Positions 19,540-27,916 of a stretch of 64,000 nucleotides of DNA are shown piece by piece. The translations under genes were made by a program, and so were the position numbers. The DNA is from Litoribrevibacter albus (GTDB taxonomy: Bacteria > Pseudomonadota > Gammaproteobacteria > Pseudomonadales > Litoribrevibacteraceae), in assembly GCF_030159995.1 (NCBI RefSeq), contig NZ_BSNM01000026.1, positions 172,767-236,766 on the forward strand. Reading direction: 5' to 3'. How positions within the stretch are numbered: the stretch's first letter is position 1; every line of letters starts with the position of its first letter. The notes beneath the pieces were generated by a model, which saw nothing but the letters and a program-made list of their open reading frames with translations, was not told the DNA's origin and ran no database searches.

Positions 19540-20127
19540 ATGCTAGTCATGATTGATAATTACGACTCCTTCACCTACAACGTGGTTCAGTACTTAGGTG
19601 AACTTGGCGCAGACGTACGCGTATTTCGTAACGACGAAATCACCATCGAAGAAATTGAAGCCATGAAACCGGATCACTTGGTGATCTCACCGGGGCCATG
19701 TACACCGAACGAAGCAGGCATTTCAGTAGAAGCCATCAAGCACTTTGCCGGCAAACTACCGATTCTTGGAATTTGTCTTGGTCACCAAAGTATTGGCCAA
19801 GCGTTTGGCGGTGACATCATTCGCGCTGGTGAAGTAATGCACGGTAAGACCTCGCCGATACGTCATTTGGACAGTGGTGTCTTTGAAGGTTTGGAGCAAG
19901 ACTTCAATGCTACGCGTTATCATTCGTTGGTGATTGATAAGCACACCATTCCGGATTGCCTGGAAATTACTGCATGGACTGAAAACCCGGATGGCAGTAT
20001 GGATGAAATCATGGGCGTGCGTCATAAGACGCTGTCGATTGAAGGCGTTCAGTTCCACCCAGAGTCGATTTTGACTCAACATGGACATGACATGCTTAGA
20101 AATTTCTTGAAGCGAACCAAACACTAA
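19540..20127 (+). CDS. trpG: Anthranilate synthase component II (glutamine amidotransferase)
   Basis: The 195-residue class I amidotransferase supplies ammonia to TrpE. The catalytic Cys lies in [15 protein letters not shown] (about residues 77-91) and the His/Glu pair in VQFHPESI near the end. The oxyanion block [11 protein letters not shown] is also present. It could double as PabA, as in organisms with a single copy. trpD follows after 88 nt. Confidence 0.95.
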   Translation: MLVMIDNYDSFTYNVVQYLGELGADVRVFRNDEITIEEIEAMKPDHLVISPGPCTPNEAGISVEAIKHFAGKLPILGICLGHQSIGQAFGGDIIRAGEVMHGKTSPIRHLDSGVFEGLEQDFNATRYHSLVIDKHTIPDCLEITAWTENPDGSMDEIMGVRHKTLSIEGVQFHPESILTQHGHDMLRNFLKRTKH

Positions 20128-20215
20128 AACGCACCAAACAAATTAGTCATCGAGAAAGAAGTCTGAAAAAGAAGGCCGGATTAAGGCTAGAGTAGGCTCG
20201 GTAAAAGGGAAAGAC

Positions 20216-21247
20216 ATGGACATTCAACAAGCATTATCCAAAGTTGTAGATCGAATTGATTTATCCACCGACGAAATGCAGTCGGTGATGACCCAGGTAA
20301 TGACTGGTGAGGCAACGCCTGCGCAAATTGGTGCGTTGTTGATGGGGCTTCGTATGAAAGGCGAAACCATCGAAGAAATTACCGGAGCAGCGAAGGTAAT
20401 GCGTCAATTGGCGTCTGGTGTCAAAGTGACAGGTGATCATGTGGTCGATACCTGTGGAACCGGCGGTGACGGTGCCAACCTGTTCAACGTGTCTACGGCG
20501 TCTGCGTTTGTTGTGGCCGCGTCAGGTGGTACGGTGGCGAAGCATGGTAATCGCAGTGTTTCCAGTAAAACCGGCAGTGCGGACTTACTTGAAGCGGCTG
20601 GTGTGAATCTACAATTGGATTCAGAACAAGTGGCTCGGGCGGTGGAAGAAATTGGTGTAGGTTTCATGTTTGCTCCGGCTCATCACGGTGCCATGAAGCA
20701 TGCGATTGGCCCGCGTAAAGAGATGGCGATGCGTACTATCTTTAATATGCTTGGCCCGCTAACCAATCCGGCCGGTGTTAAGAATCAGGTCATTGGTGTC
20801 TTCAATAAAGCCTTGTGTCGCCCGTTGGCCGAGGTTCTTAAGAACCTGGGCAGTGAGCATGTATTAGTTGTTCATTCCGATGATGGCCTGGATGAAATTT
20901 CTGTGGCCAGCAAAACCTTTGTGGCTGAGTTGAACAACGGTGAAATCACTGAATATGAAATTACGCCAGAGGATTGCGGTGTCGAAAGCCAGACTCTGAT
21001 TGGTTTGAGTGTGAATTCAGCCCAAGAGAGTCTGGATTTGATTAATGACGCATTAGGTAAGCGTGAAACGGAAGCGGGCCAAAAGGCGGCTGATATCATT
21101 GCACTTAATGCGGGCGCTGCTATTTATGCAGCCGGGTTAGCAGTCAACCTTAAAAATGGCGTTGAAATGGCACAAGACGCTATATACAGCGGTCTGGCCA
21201 AAGAGAAAATGATTGAACTGGCAAGCTTTACTTCTGCGTTAGCTTAG
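20216..21247 (+). CDS. trpD: Anthranilate phosphoribosyltransferase
   Basis: This 343-residue enzyme joins anthranilate and PRPP. The PRPP-binding [17 protein letters not shown] and [19 protein letters not shown] motifs and the later [13 protein letters not shown] are all intact. The length is normal. It lies between trpG and trpC on the same strand, without fusion to either. Confidence 0.96.
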   Translation: MDIQQALSKVVDRIDLSTDEMQSVMTQVMTGEATPAQIGALLMGLRMKGETIEEITGAAKVMRQLASGVKVTGDHVVDTCGTGGDGANLFNVSTASAFVVAASGGTVAKHGNRSVSSKTGSADLLEAAGVNLQLDSEQVARAVEEIGVGFMFAPAHHGAMKHAIGPRKEMAMRTIFNMLGPLTNPAGVKNQVIGVFNKALCRPLAEVLKNLGSEHVLVVHSDDGLDEISVASKTFVAELNNGEITEYEITPEDCGVESQTLIGLSVNSAQESLDLINDALGKRETEAGQKAADIIALNAGAAIYAAGLAVNLKNGVEMAQDAIYSGLAKEKMIELASFTSALA

Positions 21248-21318
21248 TTGTTGACGAGCTCAGTCTTGCATAAGTCAAAGTTTCTGAGCTCGTGTTGAAT
21301 ATCGAATAAGTGAGATCT

Positions 21319-22113
21319 ATGAACACTCCTACCATTCTGACCAAAATTGTGGACCGTAAGCGTGAAGAAATTGCTGAACGTTCCAAGACCGTCTCTTTGG
21401 CAGATCTTAAAGCCATGTCTCAGGACATCGCGCCAGCTCGTGGTTTCGTAAAGGCCATTCAAACCAAGTTGGATCAAGGTCATTCAGCGGTGATTGCGGA
21501 GATCAAGAAGGCGTCGCCGAGCAAAGGCGTGCTTCGTGAGCACTTTGTGCCTGCGGACATTGCTAAAAGCTATGAGCAAGCGGGTGCGGCGTGTATGTCC
21601 GTACTGACTGATGCGGATTTTTTCCAGGGTCATGAAGATTATCTTAAACAAGCGCGAGCGGCGTGTTCATTGCCGGCGATTCGTAAGGATTTCCTGGTAG
21701 ATGAGTATCAAATCTACGAAGCCAAAAGCATTGGCGCCGACTGTGTGTTGTTGATCGTCGCGTGTTTGTCGCAACAACAATTGGCGGATCTGACCGGTTT
21801 GAGTCATGAGTTGGGTATGGATGTGCTGATCGAAGTGCACGATGGTGACGAGCTGGATGTGGCTCTGACCGTTGATAACCCGCTGGTGGGCATCAATAAC
21901 CGTAACTTGCACACCTTTGAAGTGTCCTTGGATAACACCTATCAATTGTTGGATCGTATTCCTGAAAACCGCATTGTAGTGACTGAAAGTGGTATTCATA
22001 CCACGGCTGATGTGGCGGACATGCGTGCACATCAGGTGAATGCTTTCCTAGTGGGTGAGGCCTTCATGCGAGCTGAAAACCCAGGCGATGAGCTGGCTAA
22101 GTTGTTTGTCTAA
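21319..22113 (+). CDS. trpC: Indole-3-glycerol phosphate synthase
   Basis: From the ATG at 21319 the product has 264 residues; a GTG three codons earlier is less likely. This is the monofunctional TIM-barrel TrpC, not fused to Trp[14 protein letters not shown], the catalytic [27 protein letters not shown] and VTESGI are present. It closes the trpGDC group and is followed by an intrinsic terminator. Confidence 0.96.
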   Translation: MNTPTILTKIVDRKREEIAERSKTVSLADLKAMSQDIAPARGFVKAIQTKLDQGHSAVIAEIKKASPSKGVLREHFVPADIAKSYEQAGAACMSVLTDADFFQGHEDYLKQARAACSLPAIRKDFLVDEYQIYEAKSIGADCVLLIVACLSQQQLADLTGLSHELGMDVLIEVHDGDELDVALTVDNPLVGINNRNLHTFEVSLDNTYQLLDRIPENRIVVTESGIHTTADVADMRAHQVNAFLVGEAFMRAENPGDELAKLFV

Positions 22114-22132
22114 TTTCACTGTTGGATTTGAG

Positions 22133-22164
22133 AAAGGCGTGGCTGAATAAGTCGCGCCTTTTTT
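22133..22164 (+). terminator. Intrinsic terminator after trpC
   Basis: AAAGGCG (22133-22139) pairs with CGCCTTT (22155-22161), followed by further T's. Confidence 0.8.
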
Positions 22165-22310
22165 AATACCTAAGTGGAAATTACTGCTGGCGGAGGCCAA
22201 TTCCGGCTTCTTTGATTGACCTGATTAAGCAGTCTCCCTACCATTTGGCTTCTGTTTATCCTGAATTCTATATTTTCTTATTTCTTCTTTTTATTTCGTG
22301 TGGAGCAAGT

Positions 22311-23753
22311 ATGAGTTATCAAGGCACCTTTTATTGGTATGACTATGAAACCTTTGGTGCCGATGCTCGGGTTGATCGAATTTCTCAGTTTGCGGGTATA
22401 CGCACCGATGCCGATTTAAACATTATTGGTGAGCCTGACATGTTCTATTGTCGTCAGGCCGAAGATTATCTGCCTGACCCGATCGCTTGCCTGGTGACAG
22501 GTATTACCCCGCAGCAAGCTAATCGGGAAGGGCTATCGGAAGTGGAGTTCGCGCGACGCATTAGTGATCGATTCAGTGAACCGGGTACATGCGTACTAGG
22601 TTATAACTCCATTCGTTTTGATGATGAGTTCACCCGCAACCTGTTCTATCGCAATTTTATTGATCCCTATGCGCGTGAGTATAAGAACGGTAACAGTCGG
22701 TGGGACTTAATTGATGTGGTGCGTTTGACTCATGCGCTTCGCCCGGAGGGGATCAAGTGGCCTAAGAAAGAAGACGGCACGACCAGCTTCCGATTGGAAG
22801 AGCTGACGGTAGCCAATGGCATTGGCCATGAAAACGCGCACGATGCGTTATCAGACGTCTACGCCACTATCGCGATTGCCAAGTTAGTGAAAGATAACGT
22901 TCCCAAGCTGTTTGATTATGCATTTTCGCTAAGAAACAAGCAGACCGTTTTTGAAACCTTGTCGGTTGGTTCCAATAAACCTGTGCTGCATATTTCGTCC
23001 ATGTTTGGTGCAGAGCGTGGTTGTATGGCGTTGGTGCTGCCTTTATGTGCCGATCAGACCAATGCCAATGCAATACATTCAATTGATTTGTCTTTTGACC
23101 CGGATTTACTGGAAGGGCTGTCGGTTGAAGAAATTCAACGACGGGTGTTCACCTCTCAACAAGAGTTAGGCGAAACGCCACGCATTCCCTTTAAAACCAT
23201 TCATGCTAATAAATCACCGATGGTGGTGGCGGCGAAAATGATGACGGATGAGTTGGCTCAGAAATGGGGCCATGATCTGAATCTTTGTCGTCAGAACTGG
23301 AAAAAGTGGCAGTCAAAAGCGCATTTACTACCGATCATTCAACAGGCATTTGCTTTTGAGGGCAGCGAAGAAACGGATGTAGATCGTATGATTTACAGTG
23401 GCTTTTTCCCTCGTCGAGATAAAGAAGCCATGGATTACATCGGCCGTTCCGACATCGAGCAACTAGATCCTAATGCATTCAGTTTTCAGGATATCCGCTG
23501 TCCAGAGTTACTCTTTCGGTGCAGAGCCCGTAGTTACCCGGATGCACTGACGGACGAAGAACGCATGAAATGGGAGCAGCATAAGTATCGTGCGCTTATG
23601 GAGCAAAATTATGGTGCGCCTCGTTGTCTGTCCAATTATCCCGAGTTGCTTAATAAAGCACACTTGGAGTTCCAAGATAGAGCGGATGCGCAGTTTTTGC
23701 TCGAAGAATTGATGTTGTACGCTCAGTCTATCGCCCCTTTTGATAGCTTTTAG
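22311..23753 (+). CDS. sbcB: Exodeoxyribonuclease I
   Basis: The 480-residue 3'-5' single-strand DNA exonuclease starts at the ATG at 22311, where the conserved TFYWYDYETFG begins; a frame extension to 22212 lies in non-coding sequence. DEDDh catalytic residues are visible in YDYETFG, LGYNSIRFDDEF and HDALSDVYATI. The middle SH3-like and C-terminal helical domains (MIYSGFFPRRDKEAM, LFRCRARSYPDAL) complete ExoI. It acts in recombination and mismatch repair. It is single and not obviously tied to its neighbours. Confidence 0.95.
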   Translation: MSYQGTFYWYDYETFGADARVDRISQFAGIRTDADLNIIGEPDMFYCRQAEDYLPDPIACLVTGITPQQANREGLSEVEFARRISDRFSEPGTCVLGYNSIRFDDEFTRNLFYRNFIDPYAREYKNGNSRWDLIDVVRLTHALRPEGIKWPKKEDGTTSFRLEELTVANGIGHENAHDALSDVYATIAIAKLVKDNVPKLFDYAFSLRNKQTVFETLSVGSNKPVLHISSMFGAERGCMALVLPLCADQTNANAIHSIDLSFDPDLLEGLSVEEIQRRVFTSQQELGETPRIPFKTIHANKSPMVVAAKMMTDELAQKWGHDLNLCRQNWKKWQSKAHLLPIIQQAFAFEGSEETDVDRMIYSGFFPRRDKEAMDYIGRSDIEQLDPNAFSFQDIRCPELLFRCRARSYPDALTDEERMKWEQHKYRALMEQNYGAPRCLSNYPELLNKAHLEFQDRADAQFLLEELMLYAQSIAPFDSF

Positions 23754-23765
23754 TGAAACTGACCC

Positions 23766-23824
23766 ATTCCTAACGTTTTTGGTGCACGATTGCGTGCACC
23801 AAATCGATAATTAGGATTAGGAAT
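23766..23824. promoter_or_regulatory. Large palindrome upstream of the nitrate transporter, possible NtrC-type enhancer
   Basis: TTTGGTGCACG (23778-23788) and CGTGCACCAAA (23793-23803) form an 11-bp perfect dyad with a 4-nt centre. An outer pair, ATTCCTAA (23766-23773) and TTAGGAAT (23817-23824), encloses it. The inner part reads TGCAC-N6-GTGCA, one base shorter than the NtrC consensus TGCAC-N7-GTGCA. It lies about 130-150 nt upstream of the predicted start of the sigma-54 promoter at 23905. A transcript hairpin ending sbcB is an alternative, but no T-run follows directly. Confidence 0.45.
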
Positions 23825-23904
23825 AGTGCATCTTTTTTTGTTACTTCCAGTTTTATGAGGAAAAAATACATATAACTATTTGAATTTATTGGTGATTTGT
23901 TTAA

Positions 23905-23922
23905 GTGGTGCTTTCTTTGCTG
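23905..23922 (+). promoter_or_regulatory. Sigma-54 promoter candidate for the nitrate transporter
   Basis: TGGTGCTTTCTTTGCTG has GG at 23907-23908 and GC at 23919-23920 with exactly 10 nt between, plus a perfect -12 TTTGCT. It places the transcript start near 23931, 33 nt before the ATG. Confidence 0.6.
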
Positions 23923-23963
23923 TTTCTTGGTATCCGATTTCTAATTTAGCAAGGACCTCGAAC

Positions 23964-25433
23964 ATGAGTACTTCTGATAAATTCAACCTCTTTTCCTTTA
24001 CGGGAAAAATGAAAATCCTTCACATGAGTTGGATTGCATTCTTTATTACCTTCTATGTGTGGTTTAACCACGCACCGTTAGGTGGTGTTATTTCAGAATC
24101 TTTGGGCTTAACTAAAGCGCAGTTTAAAACGCTGTTAATCCTTAACGTCGCACTAACCATTCCTGCACGTGTCATTATCGGTATGTTGACCGATAAATAT
24201 GGTCCTCGCATTGTCTACTCCGCTATTTTGTTCCTGGGCAGTATTCCTTGCTTCATGTTTGCTTTGGCTGACACCTTTGAACAGGCAGCGATTGCTCGTT
24301 TTCTATTAGGTTTCGTAGGTGCAGGTTTCGTTGTTGGTATTCGTATGGTGTCTGAGTGGTTCCCTGCGAAGCAATTAGGTACTGCAGAAGGTGTCTACGG
24401 CGGTTGGGGGAACTTTGGTTCTGCAGCGGGCGCTATGAGTCTTCCTGCGATTGCCTTGTTGTTTGGTGGTGAAGATGGCTGGAGATACGCGATCGGTATC
24501 ACTGGTTTACTATCACTAGTGTTCAGTATCATTTGGTACAAGAACGTTACTGATACACCAAAAGGTTCTACTTACTTCAAGCCGAAAAACAACGGTGGTA
24601 TGGAAGTAACGTCGAAAGGTGACTTCTATTTCCTTCTTATCATGAAAATTCCTATGTACGCGGCATTGGCGTTGTTGACCTGGAAGCTGTCTCCAAGCGG
24701 TGTGTCTATGCTGTCTGCAATGACTGCGGATCTTATCTACGTTGGTTTGGCTGTGCTTTATGTTTACGACAGCTATAAAGCTTACAGCGTGAACAAAAAC
24801 ATCTTTAAAGAAGAAGTGCCTGAGATTCATCGCTATGAGTTCAAGCAAGTAGCTGTTCTGAACATCTTGTACTTCGCTACCTTTGGTTCTGAATTGGCAG
24901 TGGTTTCTATGTTGCCATTGTTCTTCGCTGAAACGTTCGAACTATCAATGGTTCAAGCGGGTCTTGTAGCTTCTGCTTACGCGTTTATGAACCTGATGTC
25001 TCGCCCTGGTGGTGGTCTGATTTCTGATAAGTTTGGCCGTAAGAAAACGCTTCTTATCTTAACTGCAGGTTTGGCTGTGGGTTATCTGACAATGGCGATG
25101 ATCGACTCAAGCTGGCCGCTAGTGGTTGCCGTGATTGCAGCGATGGCGTGTTCATTCTTTGTGCAAGCGGGTGAAGGTGCGGTATTCGCAGCGGTTCCTC
25201 TGATCAAGCGTCGTTTGACGGGTCAGATCGCAGGTATGACTGGTGCGTACGGAAACGTGGGTGCGGTGTTCTATCTAACGGTTCTTTCTATGGTGAGCTA
25301 CCAGACTTTCTTCTTGGTGATCGCAGCGACGGCGGTACTTGGTTTCGTAACCTTGTTCCTGATGAAAGAGCCAAAAGGCGAAATCGCTGAAATCGACGAG
25401 AATGGTCAGGTACAAATGATCAGCGTTGGCTAA
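23964..25433 (+). CDS. Nitrate/nitrite transporter of the NNP family (NarK/NasA type)
   Basis: From the ATG at 23964 (AAGGA site, 489 residues) this is a 12-span MFS protein. Both NNP nitrate signatures are visible: GFVVGIRMVSEWFPAKQLGTAEG with the following GGWGNFGSAAG, and later GEGAVFAAVPLIKRRLTGQ with GMTGAYGNVGAV. Arginines in spans 2 and 8 that bind nitrate in this family appear as ARVIIG and RPGGG. A longer frame from 23880 runs through the predicted promoter and is rejected. It heads the nitrate region, with a Nas-type reductase downstream, so nitrate uptake is the likely job. It ends at a strong terminator. Confidence 0.92.
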   Translation: MSTSDKFNLFSFTGKMKILHMSWIAFFITFYVWFNHAPLGGVISESLGLTKAQFKTLLILNVALTIPARVIIGMLTDKYGPRIVYSAILFLGSIPCFMFALADTFEQAAIARFLLGFVGAGFVVGIRMVSEWFPAKQLGTAEGVYGGWGNFGSAAGAMSLPAIALLFGGEDGWRYAIGITGLLSLVFSIIWYKNVTDTPKGSTYFKPKNNGGMEVTSKGDFYFLLIMKIPMYAALALLTWKLSPSGVSMLSAMTADLIYVGLAVLYVYDSYKAYSVNKNIFKEEVPEIHRYEFKQVAVLNILYFATFGSELAVVSMLPLFFAETFELSMVQAGLVASAYAFMNLMSRPGGGLISDKFGRKKTLLILTAGLAVGYLTMAMIDSSWPLVVAVIAAMACSFFVQAGEGAVFAAVPLIKRRLTGQIAGMTGAYGNVGAVFYLTVLSMVSYQTFFLVIAATAVLGFVTLFLMKEPKGEIAEIDENGQVQMISVG

Positions 25434-25458
25434 GCCATCGATAGCATGCTCTTTTATT

Positions 25459-25490
25459 AAAAATGGCCGGTTTTGAACCGGCCATTTTTA
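25459..25490. terminator. Strong terminator after the nitrate transporter
   Basis: AAAAATGGCCGGTT (25459-25472) pairs perfectly with AACCGGCCATTTTT (25476-25489) around a TTG loop. Confidence 0.92.
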
Positions 25491-25504
25491 TGTGTGAATG
25501 AAAG

Positions 25505-25659
25505 TGGTGCGATAAAGTTGAGTGATTTGGTTTGATTTTTGCTAATTAACGCTAGTGATAAATTAAAACTTATATAAAACAATAAGTTATATCTTGGTGC
25601 TGCTTAGATCTGGTGCGATAAAGGGACTGATTTAGCTGGATTGCTTTGTTGTGGTGCGA
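25505..25659 (+). promoter_or_regulatory. Sigma-54 promoter candidate with TGGTGCG repeats upstream of the nasA-like gene
   Basis: TTGGTTTGATTTTTGCTAA has GG at 25529-25530 and GC at 25541-25542 (10 nt between). The -12 half is good; the -24 half matches only in GG. TGGTGCGATAAAG occurs exactly twice (25505-25517, 25611-25623), and TGGTGCGA a third time at 25652. The repeats straddle the promoter, so their role is unclear. The presumed leader has no ANTAR-type hairpins or terminator. Confidence 0.4.
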
Positions 25660-25681
25660 GATATGGTGAGGAGAGCGAATC

Positions 25682-27901
25682 ATGCTTTTTGGTCGTAAAG
25701 ACAGAAACCCCATTCGAATTGCTGATAAAAAGGTAGTTGAGTGGAAATACACAACGTGTGGCTATTGTTCCACCGGGTGTTCTATTCATGTTGGCTTGGA
25801 TAAAGACGGTAATGCAGTGGCAACCCAAGGGGTGGCTGATGCTGATGTGAATCGAGGCAAGTTGTGCATTAAAGGTATTTTCGAGCATGAACTGTTTGAA
25901 GCACCAGGTCGAGGCAACAAACCTTTGATGCGTCAAAGACCGTATGAAGATGAATTTCAGGAAACCGATTGGGATACCGCACTGGATCACATGGGTTCTG
26001 AAATCCAACGCATTCAAAACACCTATGGTAAAGACAGCTTTGCCATTATTTCTACCGGTCAGCTGTTAACGGAAGAGTTTTATACGCTAGGTAAGTTAGC
26101 GCGTGGCTGTATCGGTTCGAACAACTACGATGGTAATACGACGTTGTGTATGGCCTCGGCGGTATCTGGCTATAAGCGTTCTTTCGGGTCGGACGGCCCT
26201 CCGGGATGTTACGACGATTTTGACCACACCGAGTGTTTGATTGCTTGGGGATCTAACCTTCCAGAGCAACACCCAATCATTTATTGGCGTTTAAAAGAAG
26301 CGCTGGAAAAACGTAAATTTCCACTGATCGTGGTTGATCCGCGAGTCACCATGCTGGCTCAGTTTGCGGACATGCACCTGCCAATTACACCAGGCACAGA
26401 TTTGGTGCTGATGAACAGTTTGATGCATGTAATTCTGGCCGAAGGTCTGGAGGATCGTGACTACATCAATGCTCACACTAAGGGCATTGAGGATGTAGAA
26501 GCCTGTGTTAAGGATTACGACCCGATCACGGCATCAAAAATTTGTGGTATTGATGAAGACACTATCCGCAATGTAGCTCGTTTGTATGCGAATGCCGGCG
26601 CGGCGATGTCGATCTGGACGATGGGAATCAACCAAAGTACTCACGGTTCAGATGGTGTTGTCGGCATCAACAGCCTGAACCTGATCACCGGTAACATCGG
26701 TAAGCCGGGTGGCACCTCGCTTTCTATTACCGGTCAATGTAATGCGATGGGTACTCGTGAGTGGTCTTCATGTTCAGGTTTGCCAGGCTATCGTGTGTTG
26801 GAGAAACCAGAGCATCGTAAAGAAATTGCCGAGTTTTGGGGCATTGATGAAGAGTTCTTCCCGAAAAAACGCGGCCTGACCGAAACCGATATTTTCCCGG
26901 CCATCGAAACCGGCCAGATTAAAGGCTTGTGGTTGGTAGCAACCAACCCGATGACCTCGATGCCGAACACCGCGCGTATTCGTAAGACGTTAGAGAAACT
27001 CGACTTCCTGGTGATTCAGGACGCCTATGCGGATGTGGAAACCACTCATTACGCGCACATGTATCTGCCTGCTGCAGTGTGGGCTGAGAAGGAAGGCTGT
27101 TTCACCAATACTGAACGTCGCATCAATATTGTGCGTCAGGTAACCCAGCCAAAAGGTGATTCAAAACCGGATTTCTGGATCTTCAAGGAACTGGCGAAGC
27201 GTTTCCCGAACGGTCAGAAAATTCATTTCCCGGAAACACCAGAAGGTGCTTTCGAAGAGATGAAGCAGTTGTCCAAAGGCGATAAGCGCACTCTGGATAT
27301 CTCAGGCATGAGCCATGACTTGATTGAAAAGTCGCGTGGTATTCAGTGGCCGTTCCGTGAAGGCGAATTAGAGAAGGTGGACGACGCGCAGGAAAATGGC
27401 GTAAAAGGTAATTCTCGCCTGTATACCGATGGTGTCTTCCAAACACCGGATGGCAAAGCCAATTTGATTCCGTTGCCATTCATTAATAACAACGAAGTGC
27501 CGGACGATGAATATCCGTTCTGGATGAATTCAGGACGCGTAGTGGAGCATTTCCACACTCGTACTCGTACCGGTAAGTTGGGCAACCTGAACAAATTCAG
27601 CCCGACGCCGTACATGGAAATGAACCCGGACGCGGCGGCGGAATTGGGCATTCAGCACCAGTCTTACGTCCGTATTGTCAGTCGTCGTGGTGATGCGGTG
27701 GTGATGGTGCAAACTACCCAGCGTGTACCGCGCAACATGGTCTTTATTCCATTCCATTTCCACGATTGTGTTAACCGTGTGTCATTAGGTCTGTTAGACC
27801 CGCACTCCCGTCAACCTGCCTTTAAACAATGCGCGGTGCGTATTGAGAAGGTCGATCAGCAATTAGCGGCTGAATTGAATGCAGAACGACGCGCGTTTTA
27901 A
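25682..27901 (+). CDS. Molybdopterin nitrate reductase catalytic subunit, Nas clade
   Basis: This 739-residue cytoplasmic protein lacks a Tat signal. Its N-terminus binds [4Fe-4S] (CGYCSTGCS at about residue 26, GKLCIKG at about 60). The Mo-ligand Cys lies in TTLCMASAVSGYKRSFGSD, the pattern of Nap/Nas enzymes, not the Asp-ligated NarG. Molybdopterin-binding stretches (WGSNLPEQHPI, GINQSTHGSDGVVGINSLNL, ATNPMTSMPN, WMNSGRVVEHFHTRTRTGK) follow. It ends without the BFD [2Fe-2S] domain seen on the second NasA at 57-59.8 kb. A membrane-bound four-cluster/DmsC-like partner follows after 15 nt, so electrons probably come from quinol. Placement between a nitrate transporter and nirBD supports nitrate reduction; other substrates cannot be excluded. 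Confidence 0.8.
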   Translation: MLFGRKDRNPIRIADKKVVEWKYTTCGYCSTGCSIHVGLDKDGNAVATQGVADADVNRGKLCIKGIFEHELFEAPGRGNKPLMRQRPYEDEFQETDWDTALDHMGSEIQRIQNTYGKDSFAIISTGQLLTEEFYTLGKLARGCIGSNNYDGNTTLCMASAVSGYKRSFGSDGPPGCYDDFDHTECLIAWGSNLPEQHPIIYWRLKEALEKRKFPLIVVDPRVTMLAQFADMHLPITPGTDLVLMNSLMHVILAEGLEDRDYINAHTKGIEDVEACVKDYDPITASKICGIDEDTIRNVARLYANAGAAMSIWTMGINQSTHGSDGVVGINSLNLITGNIGKPGGTSLSITGQCNAMGTREWSSCSGLPGYRVLEKPEHRKEIAEFWGIDEEFFPKKRGLTETDIFPAIETGQIKGLWLVATNPMTSMPNTARIRKTLEKLDFLVIQDAYADVETTHYAHMYLPAAVWAEKEGCFTNTERRINIVRQVTQPKGDSKPDFWIFKELAKRFPNGQKIHFPETPEGAFEEMKQLSKGDKRTLDISGMSHDLIEKSRGIQWPFREGELEKVDDAQENGVKGNSRLYTDGVFQTPDGKANLIPLPFINNNEVPDDEYPFWMNSGRVVEHFHTRTRTGKLGNLNKFSPTPYMEMNPDAAAELGIQHQSYVRIVSRRGDAVVMVQTTQRVPRNMVFIPFHFHDCVNRVSLGLLDPHSRQPAFKQCAVRIEKVDQQLAAELNAERRAF

Positions 27902-27916
27902 GAGGAGTGACAGAAT

